64,000 bases of DNA, from contig OX465282.1 of NCBI GenBank assembly GCA_949987705.1, positions 87,222,070 through 87,286,069 on the forward strand, in the 5' to 3' direction. Positions 1-10,977 of the stretch are shown one piece after another; within the stretch, counting starts at the first letter, position 1; every line of letters starts with the position of its first letter. The notes below the pieces were generated by a model. That model had not been told where the DNA came from, searched no databases, and worked only from the letters and a program-made list of their open reading frames with translations. This DNA comes from Thereva unica. Taxonomy: Eukaryota; Arthropoda; Insecta; Diptera; Therevidae. A program made the position numbers and the translations under genes.

Positions 1-190
1 CCTTTCCCGCTCCACATAACACTCCGGCGAGTTGCTGTCGATGCCCCGGTATCAGAGTCGCGAAATGGTTGCGAGTAGGTGGAATAAAATATCGCGGCTA
101 GGATGTGACAGTTCCTTCCTTCACTTCTCATCTCTTATCTCTCTATCTTCCGACTAAAGCTGCTGTTCGACATTGCACTCTATATGTGAA
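1..190. other. Unassigned flank at window start
   Basis: Mixed-composition sequence. No open frame, repeat partner or RNA gene was recognised. Confidence 0.4.
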
Positions 191-211
191 AAAAAAAGAT
201 TGTCGGACACT

Positions 212-268
212 ACAAAGGGGCTTTCCTTAAGCCTCTAGTGACTAGAGGCTTAAGGAAAGCCCCTTTGT
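212..268. repeat. Perfect 57-nt palindrome
   Basis: Arms 212-239 and 241-268 are exact reverse complements around a single central G, giving a 28-bp hairpin stem. It could be a tiny foldback relic or an assembly fold-over. There is no coding content. Confidence 0.9.
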
Positions 269-479
269 CTAGAGTCTAGTCTATCACATAAACAAAAAGT
301 CGATTTCCATAATTCCATGGAAAAGAAGTTATTTTAGAATCTTTTTTACTATATGTTCACGTTTCAACTTCGTAGGGCTCGATTTTTCCTTTAGTTTAAA
401 CTGATGTGTAACTTTGCCTTTTGTTTTAAACTATATTCTTCTAGCTAATGGCCTCGATTTCCAGATCCGGGGATCGAAT

Positions 480-723
480 GTGAGTGCGGATTTGACACTT
501 TACGATTCTCAAATCCGCAGCCGCAGATTTCTCTTTGACATTTTCAGCACTGTAAAAGTGTGATCCGCAACAAATGTTCTGCGGATTTGAAACGACAAAT
601 TCACCTAAGAAAATCCGACATCGTGTATTTCATAATAGCGTGAGTTTTCACTCCGAATTTTTGATTTAATTAAATCAGCGACTGCAGATTTGAGAATCGC
701 AAAATGTCAAATCCGAACTCACT
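480..723. mobile_element. Short inverted-repeat element (MITE-like)
   Basis: The left end (gtgagtgcggatttgacac, from 480) and right end (ending aatccgaactcac, 723) are about 45-bp imperfect inverted repeats with a non-coding centre. No clear TSD was found. Confidence 0.7.
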
Positions 724-796
724 TTCCATCCGCCGCACAGTGGGGCAAAAGGCCTAAAAGCTGGCCAAAAGTCTTTAACGTTAACTCATTAATTTG

Positions 797-1100
797 AAAT
801 TTCGTATACGGGGGTTTTTGGGGTCGATGATCGCGAATTTAGTGTCCATTTTTTCATAAACAAGATGGCGGCTTCAAAATGGCGACCAAAAGTAGTTAAA
901 TATCCTTCAATTGCTACAAAATTTCGTATAGGGGGGTTTTGGGGTCGCTGATTTCGAATTTAGTGTCAATTTTTTCATAAACGAGATGGCGGCTTCAAAA
1001 TGGCGACAAAAAGTAGTGAAATATCCTTCAATTGCTACAAAACTTGGTATTCTTGGGGGTCGCTTATATCGAATTCAGCGGCATTTTTTTAATAAAAAAA
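797..1100. repeat. 122-bp tandem repeat, about 2.5 copies
   Basis: Units start near 799, 921 and 1042. Each carries a 'ttcgtata ... gggtcg ... gaatt' block, then 'aagatggcggcttcaaaatg' in the first two. Copies diverge by several percent and the third is partial. Confidence 0.85.
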
Positions 1101-1132
1101 TATAAATTTTAAATAAAAACTTATAAGGAAAT

Positions 1133-1440
1133 CAATCCTGAAAATATTAACTATGTAGTCCAACAGAGGATTTATTGAACGTCTAATGATCTTTACAAGT
1201 CGCAAATGAGTGGATATAAGTATTTTAAATCTTTAAAACGGCGATATCTCATGAATGGCAATTCGTACGAGAAAATTCAGAACATTTTTTTTTTTTTGCA
1301 AATAATAGTATAATATACAAATTTTGTAAACACTATTTTATTATAACACTTACCGTTTAACATGTATTTGCAAAAAACTGAAATTTTGACTCTAAAACCC
1401 CATAGATGAAAGGTAGAAAATCGGTAGACTTTATAGCTCC
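1133..1440 (-). repeat. Diverged relic of the long-arm foldback family
   Basis: Alignable by eye to the right arm of the foldback at 31840-33385, e.g. 'cctgaaaatatta', 'ggatttatt', 'gatatctca', 'ttgcaaaaaactga'. It is an old, truncated copy. Confidence 0.65.
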
Positions 1441-2509
1441 CCATAAGAACCCTAAAAGGCCACATTCATTTTAGCCTGTACCCAATCATTTCCGCTAGTT
1501 TGCTTTTTCGACTTAATTTACCTGTACTGTTTCCGAACTCAACAAATATAAAGAATATTCCGAAAAATTTTAAGCAGCAGTTTATAAAAACAATATTCCT
1601 ATAAATATATTATATAATACATACATAACAAATGTAATATGAATCCATTAAAATCCACCCATTAATCCTTGAGTAGAAGAATCCATTTTGTTAATTAAAT
1701 AACTTTTACCACTGTAAAATAATAAGCACAACAAATAGCAGCTTCGACAAGGGCTTAAAAATTATCACAATCACTTCCTGCAACGATCACTTTTGCATTG
1801 ATCCTGCGAAGAGAAAAAGGACACCTGACCGCCATAAACCGGTTTATTGTGTGGCAGGGGTCTCCTACTAGATATTTATCAGGCAAAAAGTTCGAAAATC
1901 GAACTTCGATTTTTCGACTTTTGGCCAGCTTTTTGGCATTTTGCCCCTAGTCCAGGCGCTAGAGCAGTGAAACCTAGAACTTTTGGTTTTGGCGTGATGT
2001 AACGGACTTTTTTGGTGGAATCGGTCAGAAATGACATATTTAGGTGGTGCGCAAGCATGAAACTCCCAGGAAAACTTTTGGTAGCCCAAAAACTGAAAAA
2101 TTCACTAAAAATTCCCTTTTTTATCTTTCTTGTTAAATATCTCTTAACCAAGGCTTCTAGGCGAAAAATTTGTTGAGTATGTTTTGTTCGTTATTGGATT
2201 TGCTAAAACTTACCCTAAGGTGGATTTTTGAAATTTGAATTTTTGCATTGCAAAATAACCGAAAACCGCGAAAAAAAGTACCTCACTTTAAACTTATCAC
2301 AAGGAAAGCAGAGACCATTATCTTCCAATTTAACTTTGGAATTAGTTAAAGGCATGATTAACTTATATCTAAAACCCGATCACGGTCGGTCAAATAGTTT
2401 TTGCATAGGGGGGCGAACGGCTAACAAAGATCTCGGAAAGTGGTGACACCCGATTTGTCACTTCTATTAAAATCCGAAGAGATCCACTGCAATCAAACAC
2501 CAAGCAGAC
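1441..2509. other. Non-coding stretch with nothing recognised
   Basis: Low-complexity and AT-rich. Open frames of 60-90 codons here show no domain or homology that I recognise. The inverted partner of 736-775 lies within it at 1908-1953. Confidence 0.5.
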
Positions 2510-2708
2510 CTGTTAGCAAGTCCTAATCCCACCTCCCCGCGGTGCCCCCTGGGGTACTTCTTCGGAAGGAGCTAACGGGAGAGGGGCGAATGGCGAGCTC
2601 TCTGCGCCACAAAACAGAGCTTTTAAGTCGGTTGGGCTGAGGGTTAGCAACCCGCTCCCATAAAAAAACACTATTGCTACGAATCGGCAAACAGTGCCTC
2701 GGAACCGG

Positions 2709-3680
2709 ATGGACAACACGACGACGACCTTTGCTTTTCGAACAAGGACACGAATCGGATCATGGAATGTGAGAACAATGCTTGCTGAGGGACGGCTGGA
2801 TGAAGTCCTCAACGAGATGAATCGATATAAAATCAAGATCATGGGACTGAGCGAGACCAGATGGCCCGATGCGGGGGAACATATCTGCCCAAATGGCGAG
2901 TCCTTCTTATATTCTGGGAGAAATGAAACTGAAAGCCGTAGGAGTGGTGTTGGCGTAATACTCACCAAAGAAGCCAGGGCTAGCCTCATTAGCTGGTTAC
3001 CAGTTTCTGAGAGGATTATTACCGTGCGCCTACGTACCAGGCTAAGAAGTACTACGGTAGTTCAATGCTATGCTCCAACCGAAGACGCAGAAGATGACAT
3101 CAAAGACGAGTTCTATATGCGACTGAATGAGGTTTTTCGCTCTATTCCAAGGGGAGACATCATTGTATTAATGGGTGACTTAAATGCACAAATCGGTCAC
3201 GACAACACCGGTCTTGAACAAACAATTGGAAAACAAGGCCTAAGCCAAGTTACCAATAACAATGGTGAGCTTTTCGTTGACTTTTGTTCTTCCCATCAAC
3301 TTATGGTAGGTGGAACTTACTTTTGTCACAAGAAGATACATAAAGAGACCTGGGTATCGCCCGATGGTAGAACGAGAAATCAGATAGATCATGTGACCGT
3401 CAGCCGCAGATGGAGAACCATTCTGGAAGATGTCAGGAGCTTCAGGGGAGCGGACACTGGAAGCGACCACCATTTGGTAGTAGCAACTATTCGCCTTAGA
3501 ATCGCTGCAATCAGAAACTTTCAACGTGAATCTATAAACCGTAGACGGTTTAACGTTGACCTCTTGCGGGAGAGCGCTAAAAAGCGAGAATTTGCTGGAA
3601 ACCTGCAGCAAATATTAAACCCGTTTCTGACGACCCAAATATTGAAGACCTGTGGAGTACAACAAAGGGCGCTATATTGA
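2709..3680 (+). pseudogene. RTE-like ORF, apurinic endonuclease part
   Basis: AP-endonuclease-type domain that nicks target DNA to prime reverse transcription. First ATG at 2709 (MDNTTTTFAF). Motifs in order: GSWNVRTM (Asn), GLSETRW (catalytic Glu), MGDLNAQIG (Asp/Asn), NQIDHVTVSRRWR and GSDHHLV. All expected catalytic residues are present. The authentic frame is lost near 3608-3620: the last 25 or so codons of this frame are nonsense relative to the family, while the neighbouring frame continues with a plausible EN-RT linker. This suggests one single-base indel in an originally continuous ORF of about 980 codons. Confidence 0.85.
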
Positions 3681-5662
3681 CGGCTGCGGAAACGAGCATC
3701 GGTTATGTCCAGAGAAACATGCAACATTGGATCTCGGACAGCACCTGGCAAAAAATAGAACGCAGGAGGGCCCTCAAAAATAACATAAACTCTACAAGCG
3801 ACCCGGATAGACGTCACCAACTTGAACGGGAGTACTCTCAATTACACCGAGAGGTAAAGAGAAGTGTCCGGCGTGATAAAAGGCAGCAGATAAACGAGCT
3901 CGCAGAAAAAGCGGAAAACGCGGCAAACACAGGCAACAGTAAAGTGCTGTACCAAATTACTAAACAGCTCTCGGGAAAGCACTCTACTCAAAAGCATGCC
4001 GTTAAGAGTGCGGATGGAAGGCTGCTGTGCAGCGACGAGGAGCAGCTCCAAAGATGGAGAGATTATTTCTTCGCCGCCCTGAATGGCTCACTCACACAGG
4101 AACCTCAGGAAAACAGCAACAATGCACAGCCGATAAGAATCAACACCCGGGCCCCATCCAAGACGGAAATAGTAACCGCAATTCATGCGATGGCCAATGG
4201 TAAAGCAGCTGGAAAAGATGGCATCCCGCCAGAATTGTTGAAAGCCGACTCAAGCCTCATAGCAGATGCGCTTCAGCCAATCCTCGAATTAGCATGGAAC
4301 ACCTGTACCTTTCCGGAGGATTGGACGGAAGGTATCATAGTCAAAATACCCAAAAAGGGGGATCTAACAATATGCGACAACTGGAGAGGCATCTGTCTAT
4401 TATCTACTGTGGGTAAAATCTTGTCCCACACTATACTATCAAGAATAAGAGAGGCAGTAGATCAAACGCTTAGAAGGCAGCAGGCCGGATTCAGGAAGGG
4501 CCGTTCATGTATAGATCACATCAACACCTTAAGAATAATAGTGGAACAGTCTACTGAATTCCGATCCCCCCTTTACCTTGCTTTCGTAGATTATGAGAAA
4601 GCGTTCGACTCGGTTAATAGGAGCTTTATATGGCAGGCATTACGGCGACGTGGACTGCCGGATAAGATAATAGAATTGATAAAAGCCCTATACAACAATT
4701 CCAAATGCAGAGTTCTCCATAACGGAAAATTATCCGACAGCTTCGAGGTGAGTTCAGGAGTACGACAAGGATGCTTACTATCCCCATTACTATTTCTTAT
4801 AGTAATAAATGACATTCTTGTTGGCGCTCTAGATAGTAGAACAGGCGGCATACAGTGGGGTTTGCTAGATCGCCTTAAGGACCTCGACTACGCAGATGAT
4901 ATCTGTCTGCTGGCCCACAGACATCAGGAGCTAAAAAACATGTTAAACAATTTGGCAACAGAAAGTAGTCTAGCAGGCTTAAGGCTGAATCCGAATAAAA
5001 CCAAAGAAATGCGGATAAATGCAAACACACTTGAACGAACTGCGCTGAATAACCGTGACGTGGAACTGGTAGATAAATTCTGCTACCTCGGTAGTATTAT
5101 TACCGAAAATGGTGGTGCAGAAGAAGACGTCAGTTCCAGAATAAATAAAGCACGAGGCGCATATGCATGCTTGTTCCGCATATGGAGATCAACGGAGATC
5201 TCAACCAACACCAAATTGCGGCTGTTCAACTCCAACGTTAAGGCAGTTCTTTTATACGGTTGCGAAACATGGAAAGTCACCCAATTCATCACAGGGCGCC
5301 TACAAGTCTTCATAAACAGATGCCTACGTCGTATCCTAAAAATCCGCTGGCAAGATAGAATTTCAAATGAAGAGCTATGGCGCCGTGCCGGCCAAGAAAG
5401 GATAGACGACCAAATCAGGCGAAGGAAATGGAATTGGGTTGGCCACACCTTGCGACGCGATAACGAAAATCTAGCCAAACAGGCCCTTGATTGGAACCCG
5501 CAAGGATCCCGTCGAATTGGAAGACCTAGAACAACGTGGAGGAGAACCCTACTAGCAGAGGCCGCAACTACTGGGAGATCCTGGTCAGAGCTAAGAGCTG
5601 TCGCGCAAAACAGAGTCCGCTGGAGGGCAACTGTTTCCGCCCTATGTCCCACGAGGGATTAA
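3618..5662 (+). pseudogene. RTE-like ORF, reverse transcriptase part
   Basis: Reverse transcriptase copying element RNA at the nick. Seen in order: KAAGKDGIPPELLKA (motif 1-2), FVDYEKAFDSV (motif A Asp), SSGVRQGCLLSPLLF (motif B), LDYADDICLLAH (motif C, YADD intact), then the C-terminal KWNWVGHTLRR and GRPRTTWRR segments typical of this group. It is open to TAA at 5660-5662. It has no start codon of its own and is in a different frame from the endonuclease, so the copy is inactivated only by the upstream frameshift. Confidence 0.88.
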
Positions 5663-5892
5663 GGGGCACATAGACATAGATAGATTTTGCAATTAAGTGA
5701 ATTTAAAAAGTTAAATTTGTTACTGCGCCAAAAGAAAAACTCCCATGTTGGTCATGATTTTTTTACGTATGCTCTAAGAGTCTCTTTACAATATCCAATC
5801 ATTAAAATTCTGGTTTTTAAATTTTTTTATGATTTTTGGCAAAAAACTGCAATTAAGGCGTTTTTCCACAAAAATTGCTAACTCGGCGAGGC

Positions 5893-6159
5893 GACGCCAG
5901 GAATGCTAGGCGCGTTTCAAATTCGCTCGAAAAAGGACTCAGTTTCTATTGCACACAACTTTCAATAAAATATTGTTAAACATAATTTCTTAAACAAATT
6001 AGAAAAATTACCGAATTTTGTTTCAATTTTTTTTTTTGTTACTAGCTGGGACGCGGGGCGGTTTGCTACCCAAATTAAAAAAAAAACAGCTAAATTGGTT
6101 CAATAGAAACTGAGTCCTTTTTCGAGCGAATTTGAAACGCGCCTATCATTCCTGGCGTC
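5893..6159. mobile_element. Short element with 59-bp terminal inverted repeats
   Basis: 5893-5951 and 6101-6159 are reverse complements with one mismatch over 59 bp, starting gacgccaggaatg. The centre is AT-rich and non-coding. No convincing TSD. Confidence 0.85.
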
Positions 6160-6393
6160 AATCCACACCTACCACATATCCCAACAATACCATCCCTACC
6201 TCCATAGATGCAGGTTGGTTTATATTTTTTCTTTACCGTGTTTATTTCTTGTACAAAGTCCTTATTCTTAGTCTCGTTTTCTTTTCTTAATAACTAATAC
6301 ATTTTGTTTGTTTCTATTATTTTTCCTTTTACCTCGTCAGGTTCAGATCAGTTTGCATTTCCCAACTTCTTCTTATTTCCTCTTAACTTTACA

Positions 6394-7980
6394 TAGTCCA
6401 GTCAAAATAGACGAAAAAACGCCATAATTGGAAGATTATTCGGAAGTTGCTGAAAATTGGTACAGCCCTTAAAATCATCAGTATACATAAGCTGTAGAGA
6501 CTGCCACGCGATTGGACGACTGCAAACTTTTTTATTTAAGGTCAAAGGGTCAAAATATCAGTTTTTTGCAAATATATGGGCGATTCTCCAGAACCTTTAA
6601 CCTGAGCTAATTGGAAAAATGAAATTTCAAATTGATAGCACAACCGTGCCATGATATTTTTTGTGTTTCTTATTTCATAAATAAATGTTTTCTGATGTAG
6701 AACATTAAAAAATTCAATGCGCATATTTTTTTTATGACATGGTTATATTGACATGGTTACAATTTTGACATCAAATTTGACATGGTTACAATTTTGACAT
6801 TCGCTTAAATTACTTTTTTTTAAGATTCATGAAACAATTTAAGTGAAGGAAACATTACATATGATTTAACTAGTTACAATAGGTCATAAGAAATTTTACG
6901 CGGTTGAATTTAATGTAATATGAGCAAATTAATTGCGGTTACAACTTTGACATTTAAATGTAACCTACGTTCACGTTAGCCAGTTTTGCCCAAAAATCAA
7001 CCAATTTCAACTTATTTTTGTCACAAAATGTATGCACATGTTCGTTAGTGTCTGAACAATAAGTGCGTTTAAAAACCTAGGGACAAACTTCAGAGTTGTT
7101 TTTTGGAAAATATAGCGATTTGACACTGCACCGAACACAACTGCATTTTTCCTTAAGACTTAAACTACAACTTTTCACTTTTCACTATTTGTTTCAACGC
7201 TTCCTATCACAAATATAAATAGTTTTTCATTCAGATTAGCGCTAAAGACAGGCCGAAAAGTGACAGGTAACGGAACATTTTTTCAAATTTTATTGCAATA
7301 TATCGTTTTAAATGACTTCGTACTTATATCTTATTGTTCATTAATAGTTTCTTAACATTATTGATAGCTTCTTTTATTTTTAACCTTCTTATAAAAATTG
7401 TTAGTCATAAAAATTTCGAAGCGACAAGCAGGTTAAAGGTTCTGGAGAATCGGCCATATGCTAAACCGTACGTCTTATCAGAAAATTGTGTTTACAAAGT
7501 TTGTAGATTAGGCGATTATCTACAAAAAAAATATATTATACATTTTCCCGTAGGAATTGCCATTTCTGAGATATTGTCGTTTTAATAAGTAAAAATACTC
7601 ATATTCCGTCATTCCCGACTTGTAAAGGTCATCAGAAGTTTCATAAATCCTTTGTTGTAACTCCTAAAGTAATTATCATAAAGTAACCTAATTAGGCTCA
7701 TCTTTTAGGTAAATGTGTATTCTTTTATTTGGTATAAAGCACAGCAACCTGAGTGACTCCGTTCAAAAAATATGTAGGCTCAAACCAATGCTTTGCATCT
7801 ATACCTGGCAGATTTCTTCGATTTTCTCAGAAAATGGGTTACTAACAGTACATTTTTTTTGCTTTTCTGATGCACCAAACTATTACCTACAATATTTCCA
7901 TACACAATAAGTCTTTATTTTGGGTAGTTTTGTAGGTAGTAGTAGTAGTAGTTTTATCGTGAACAATTAAAAATTACTCG
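6394..7980 (+). mobile_element. Long-arm foldback family, copy 1 (left arm and centre only)
   Basis: Begins tagtccagtcaaaatagacg and is collinear with 31840-32700, including the gtagtagtag run near the centre (7937-7951). It lacks the right arm and a block of about 130 bp present in copy 2, and is split by the insertion at 6578-7455. Non-coding. Confidence 0.85.
6578..7455. mobile_element. Nested 878-bp inverted-repeat element with ATAT TSD
   Basis: The left end gggcgattctccagaacc and the right end (reverse complement ggccgattctccagaacc) form inverted repeats of about 27 bp. It interrupts the foldback copy: ATAT occurs on both sides (6574-6577, 7456-7459), and copy 2 has the uninterrupted sequence at the matching site. 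The interior has short repeats of 'gacatggttacaattttgacat' near 6735-6800. No ORF. Confidence 0.88.
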
Positions 7981-8899
7981 TGCAGCTCATTAAATTGTTT
8001 CCTCTGCGACCGTGTTAAAAATTTTCGTTTGATAGTTGTAAAAAGTTTCCCTCTTTCGACGAAACTTTGCGCTTGTATTAGGTACAGGGCCATTTTGCTC
8101 TTCCACTTTGAGTCTGGGATGTAAACTCCCCTTTATTCTCTATTACAATACTCAAATGCTTTTTACTCGAAACTGTTTTCCGAAACTAAAAAGTTTCCGA
8201 ATTGCCTATTACAATATTGTTTTCTTTAGTAGAAATGTTCCAGAAAGAAAACAAAATGAGTACAAGAATTCTCGGTTACCCCTGAGCTCTCGACTAAAAA
8301 TCCAACAATATTTTTACAGTTTCAAGTCAGTGTTTGCCCGTGGTCTATATAATGTTCTGATATTCCACGGTGCGAATTTTTATCGTAGTTCCTTGAATCA
8401 TTATTCCGTTGCTGCAATCTTTGTCATAAGCTCTTGACTGTTCCGATGTTGAGTTCTCGATTCCATAACAAGAATAATTATCTTCGAAAATTTATATCCC
8501 CTTATCCTTAAATCAGTTGATATTATTTATCAGGGGCTTTTAACTATATTTGTATTTACTCCCGCCAAGTTTTCCTTTCAAAATATGCATGGAAATATAA
8601 TGATCCACTTATCTGCCGCAAACGATACAAAGAGTTTTGTAAAAAAATAGTTATAACGCTGCAGCACTTTTGCACGCTGCAGACGTTGTGCCATTTAAAA
8701 ATTGTTGAATCAGCTCGTTTCAAGATTTCAAAGTTAAAAAGAATAGAGAAAATGTCGCCGTATAAAACAGTCCATACTATTTTTATTAAACGTATTTGAA
8801 TAACAATTTCCATCAATTTTTGCTAAAAAAAACGAAATACATCTTTTGAAAAAACACATACATATGTAGGTTTCAATTCGTTCACCTCAACGACCACCC
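7981..8899. other. Non-coding stretch with nothing recognised
   Basis: Open frames of up to 109 codons (8108-8437) show no recognisable domain, and no repeat partner was seen. Confidence 0.45.
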
Positions 8900-9180
8900 C
8901 CGCCGAAAGAATAAAACGATCACTTAGTGGACGAAGTTTGCTTTTTCGCACTCGCAAAATGTAAGGACCCACTAGACCAGATAATATACCACCTATGGCC
9001 ATAATAACAATAGCTTCATCTTTGGCTAAACGTCGGCACAATTTCCTTGCCCATTTAGAAACTAGCTCATGTTTAGCACAAACCGAAAAAAGTCACCAAA
9101 AACCCTTTCAACTACCGACCAATAGTAAATGGTTCTCTCCTCTTTCTTGTTCTAGATATTTCCAAAACTTTTGCCAGGGT
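8900..9180 (+). pseudogene. Decayed LINE reverse transcriptase fragment
   Basis: The + strand reads as a degraded RT N-terminal region: a 'PDNIPPM' signature near 8977-8997, then an amphipathic segment and a frame-shifted stretch resembling the KKG...NYRP region. It is similar in layout to the LINE at 21077-23014 but too broken to assign. Confidence 0.4.
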
Positions 9181-9407
9181 ATGGCACTCGTTTCTGTGAA
9201 CTAAACACGAATCTATAGGTCGAGTCGCGTCGAGTCCCTGCTCACCGCTCAGTTAATGTACTACTGAATGTCTTGAATAAACCCCGTGACACTGTCGCCT
9301 CAGTTTCAGTCAATACGGCCTGAAACTAATGGCTGATCCGTTTCTTAATATCCTAGACGTAATATGCGATTTCATCTTTCAACAATCGCCTAGACTGCAG
9401 TCTATAA

Positions 9408-10500
9408 CAACGGCGGTCAACCCCCGCCCCCGGGCCAACTAAGGCCCGCGAAATGCTTCTATCCAGCCCGCGGAATTTTCCGAAGAAATATATTGAGGGA
9501 GGCTTGAGCCGTTCTTCAGAAATGGTCGATCTGAGATACGTTTTAAGACAACGTAATGAAGAACCTCCAAAATGTAGGATGTTTAGATGATTCACTTCCA
9601 GGGACGTTCCTCACGAACTCTGTAAACCATAACGCGGAGAATTTTTTGTACATTGCATTCATCTACAATGCAAATGTCAATTGATTTAAGCGCATCGTCA
9701 CCAAATTAAACTTGGCTTATCCATGTCTTCAGAATGGTCATGCAAAATTGAAGATTATGGTTCTGGTATTGCACACATAGCTCTTTATGAGTGTTTCCAT
9801 TTTACTGGAGAAAATCTAGCCAATGGTGAAGATGAGCAATGAACGTATCAAGTTAGGGTATGTAGATGAGTATACGGTAATAATCTTCAACTAAGTCAGC
9901 CATCACGTGGCGCGTTGCGTTTGTTTCTAGGTGAGCCTTGGTTTTCGCAATTCGAAATCGTATTTACTAATTGCGCTCACTTTTTCGAAAATTCTCTTGA
10001 AATACCTAACTTTTTTCCTTTTAATCAATTCTTGCAATATCAGTTAGCTCAATAGCTTCGCCTAGGTCCTGGTTTTTCGTTTGAATCACTGAGAAATAAA
10101 GTCAAAGTGTGCACCGAGCTCAAAACGAATATGGACATCTAAATCAGCTACTGCTGAGGTATTGTTGAAGGGAGGGCTAGGGGGGGCATTGAGGGGTTGA
10201 CTAATTATAGGCTCCGGAAGCACAATATCGCGCCAATTAGAGGCAAAACAGCGTAACATTTTGGAAGTTCATTGGATAAAATTAGATAGTCAGTGAGTTT
10301 ATTATCTACGTTATACATAAACCTGTTGGTGTTGAGGACCGAATGATGGATAGTGTAATTTACCCCATTCAAGCATCTTGAATTTCAAATGCAGACTAAA
10401 GAATTATATGTCACAAGAATGTACCAATTAATTATTAAGGCCCGCGAATAAAAAACTTGAAATATTCTGGCCCACCTTATAAAAAGGTTGCTCACCCCTG
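9408..10500. mobile_element. Non-autonomous hAT-like element with 8-bp TSD
   Basis: Flanked by GTCTATAA at 9400-9407 and 10501-10508. The left end caacggcggtcaacccc and right end (reverse complement caggggtgagcaacctt) fit the CA-x-x-G-G..CAACC style of hAT termini, and both are followed by 'ggcc' and 'ggcccgcgaa' subterminal blocks. 1093 bp. No intact transposase frame was seen; it may contain decayed hAT coding sequence. Confidence 0.82.
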
Positions 10501-10884
10501 GTCTATAAGACCTAATGCGACTCGCCTTTAAAAAAAATTGGTTAATCTTTATTGACTGCCAACGAAAATTAACCCCTGAACCAACACGTCATTTTACTAA
10601 GGTTAGTTTATCACGTAAAAAAACGAATGTAGCTCATACAGTTATAGTATAGTTCAATTGTTGTTACTGAGATTTTACAATAATATTTTATAATAAATAA
10701 AGCCTCTTGATATATCTTTTCGATCTTATCACACCTCGCCACTAAAACACATATACACTTGCTTCAAACATTTTAATAAACTAGAAACGACATAAAAAAA
10801 TAATCATTCAAAGTTTCAATTGTATAAATGTACATATACTAACATTGGTTAAGATTACTAAAAAAAAATCAAAACATTCTACAG

Positions 10885-10977
10885 AGCCGACAAAATGTAT
10901 CAACGCCTACGTACGGGTTATCCTCTGGGTTTTCTAGGCTCTCTTTGGACTCACCAATATCAATTAAAAAAACTCAG
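10885..10977 (+). CDS. PAN3: PAN3 exon (first one recognised), Ser/Thr-rich linker
   Basis: 31 codons between an acceptor at 10884 (ctacag) and a donor at 10978 (gtaaaa). It encodes a Ser/Pro-rich stretch containing GLSSGFSRLSLDSP. It is phase 0 at both ends and matches the phase-0 start of the next exon. There is no independent homology beyond composition typical of the PAN3 N-terminal linker, so this is the least certain exon. Confidence 0.65.

Larger units (their letters stand above)
736..1953. repeat. Inverted-repeat pair about 1.2 kb apart
   Basis: The block at 736-775 (gtggggcaaaaggcctaaaa...) recurs reverse-complemented at 1908-1953. The two may be the ends of a degraded non-autonomous DNA transposon containing the tandem repeat between them. 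No TSD could be matched. Confidence 0.35.
2510..5690 (+). mobile_element. RTE-like non-LTR retrotransposon, nearly full length
   Basis: A GC-richer block with a 5' leader (about 2510-2708), an endonuclease frame, a reverse transcriptase frame, then a short 3' tail of atagacatagatag-type repeats straight after the stop at 5662. Short microsatellite-like tails instead of poly(A) fit the RTE group. Assignment rests on the EN/RT protein style (NVRTM, SETRW, GHTLRRD), not on a search. No TSD was found, so both ends are approximate. At least four further fragments of the family occur at 36917-38564, 40740-40965, 42660-42960 and possibly 13330-13700, all antisense. Confidence 0.85.

Noticed and set aside
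2513..2989. 158-codon minus-strand frame
   Set aside because: Shadow of the leader and endonuclease of the RTE-like element.
5083..5652. 189-codon minus-strand frame
   Set aside because: It is the antisense shadow of the RTE-like reverse transcriptase.
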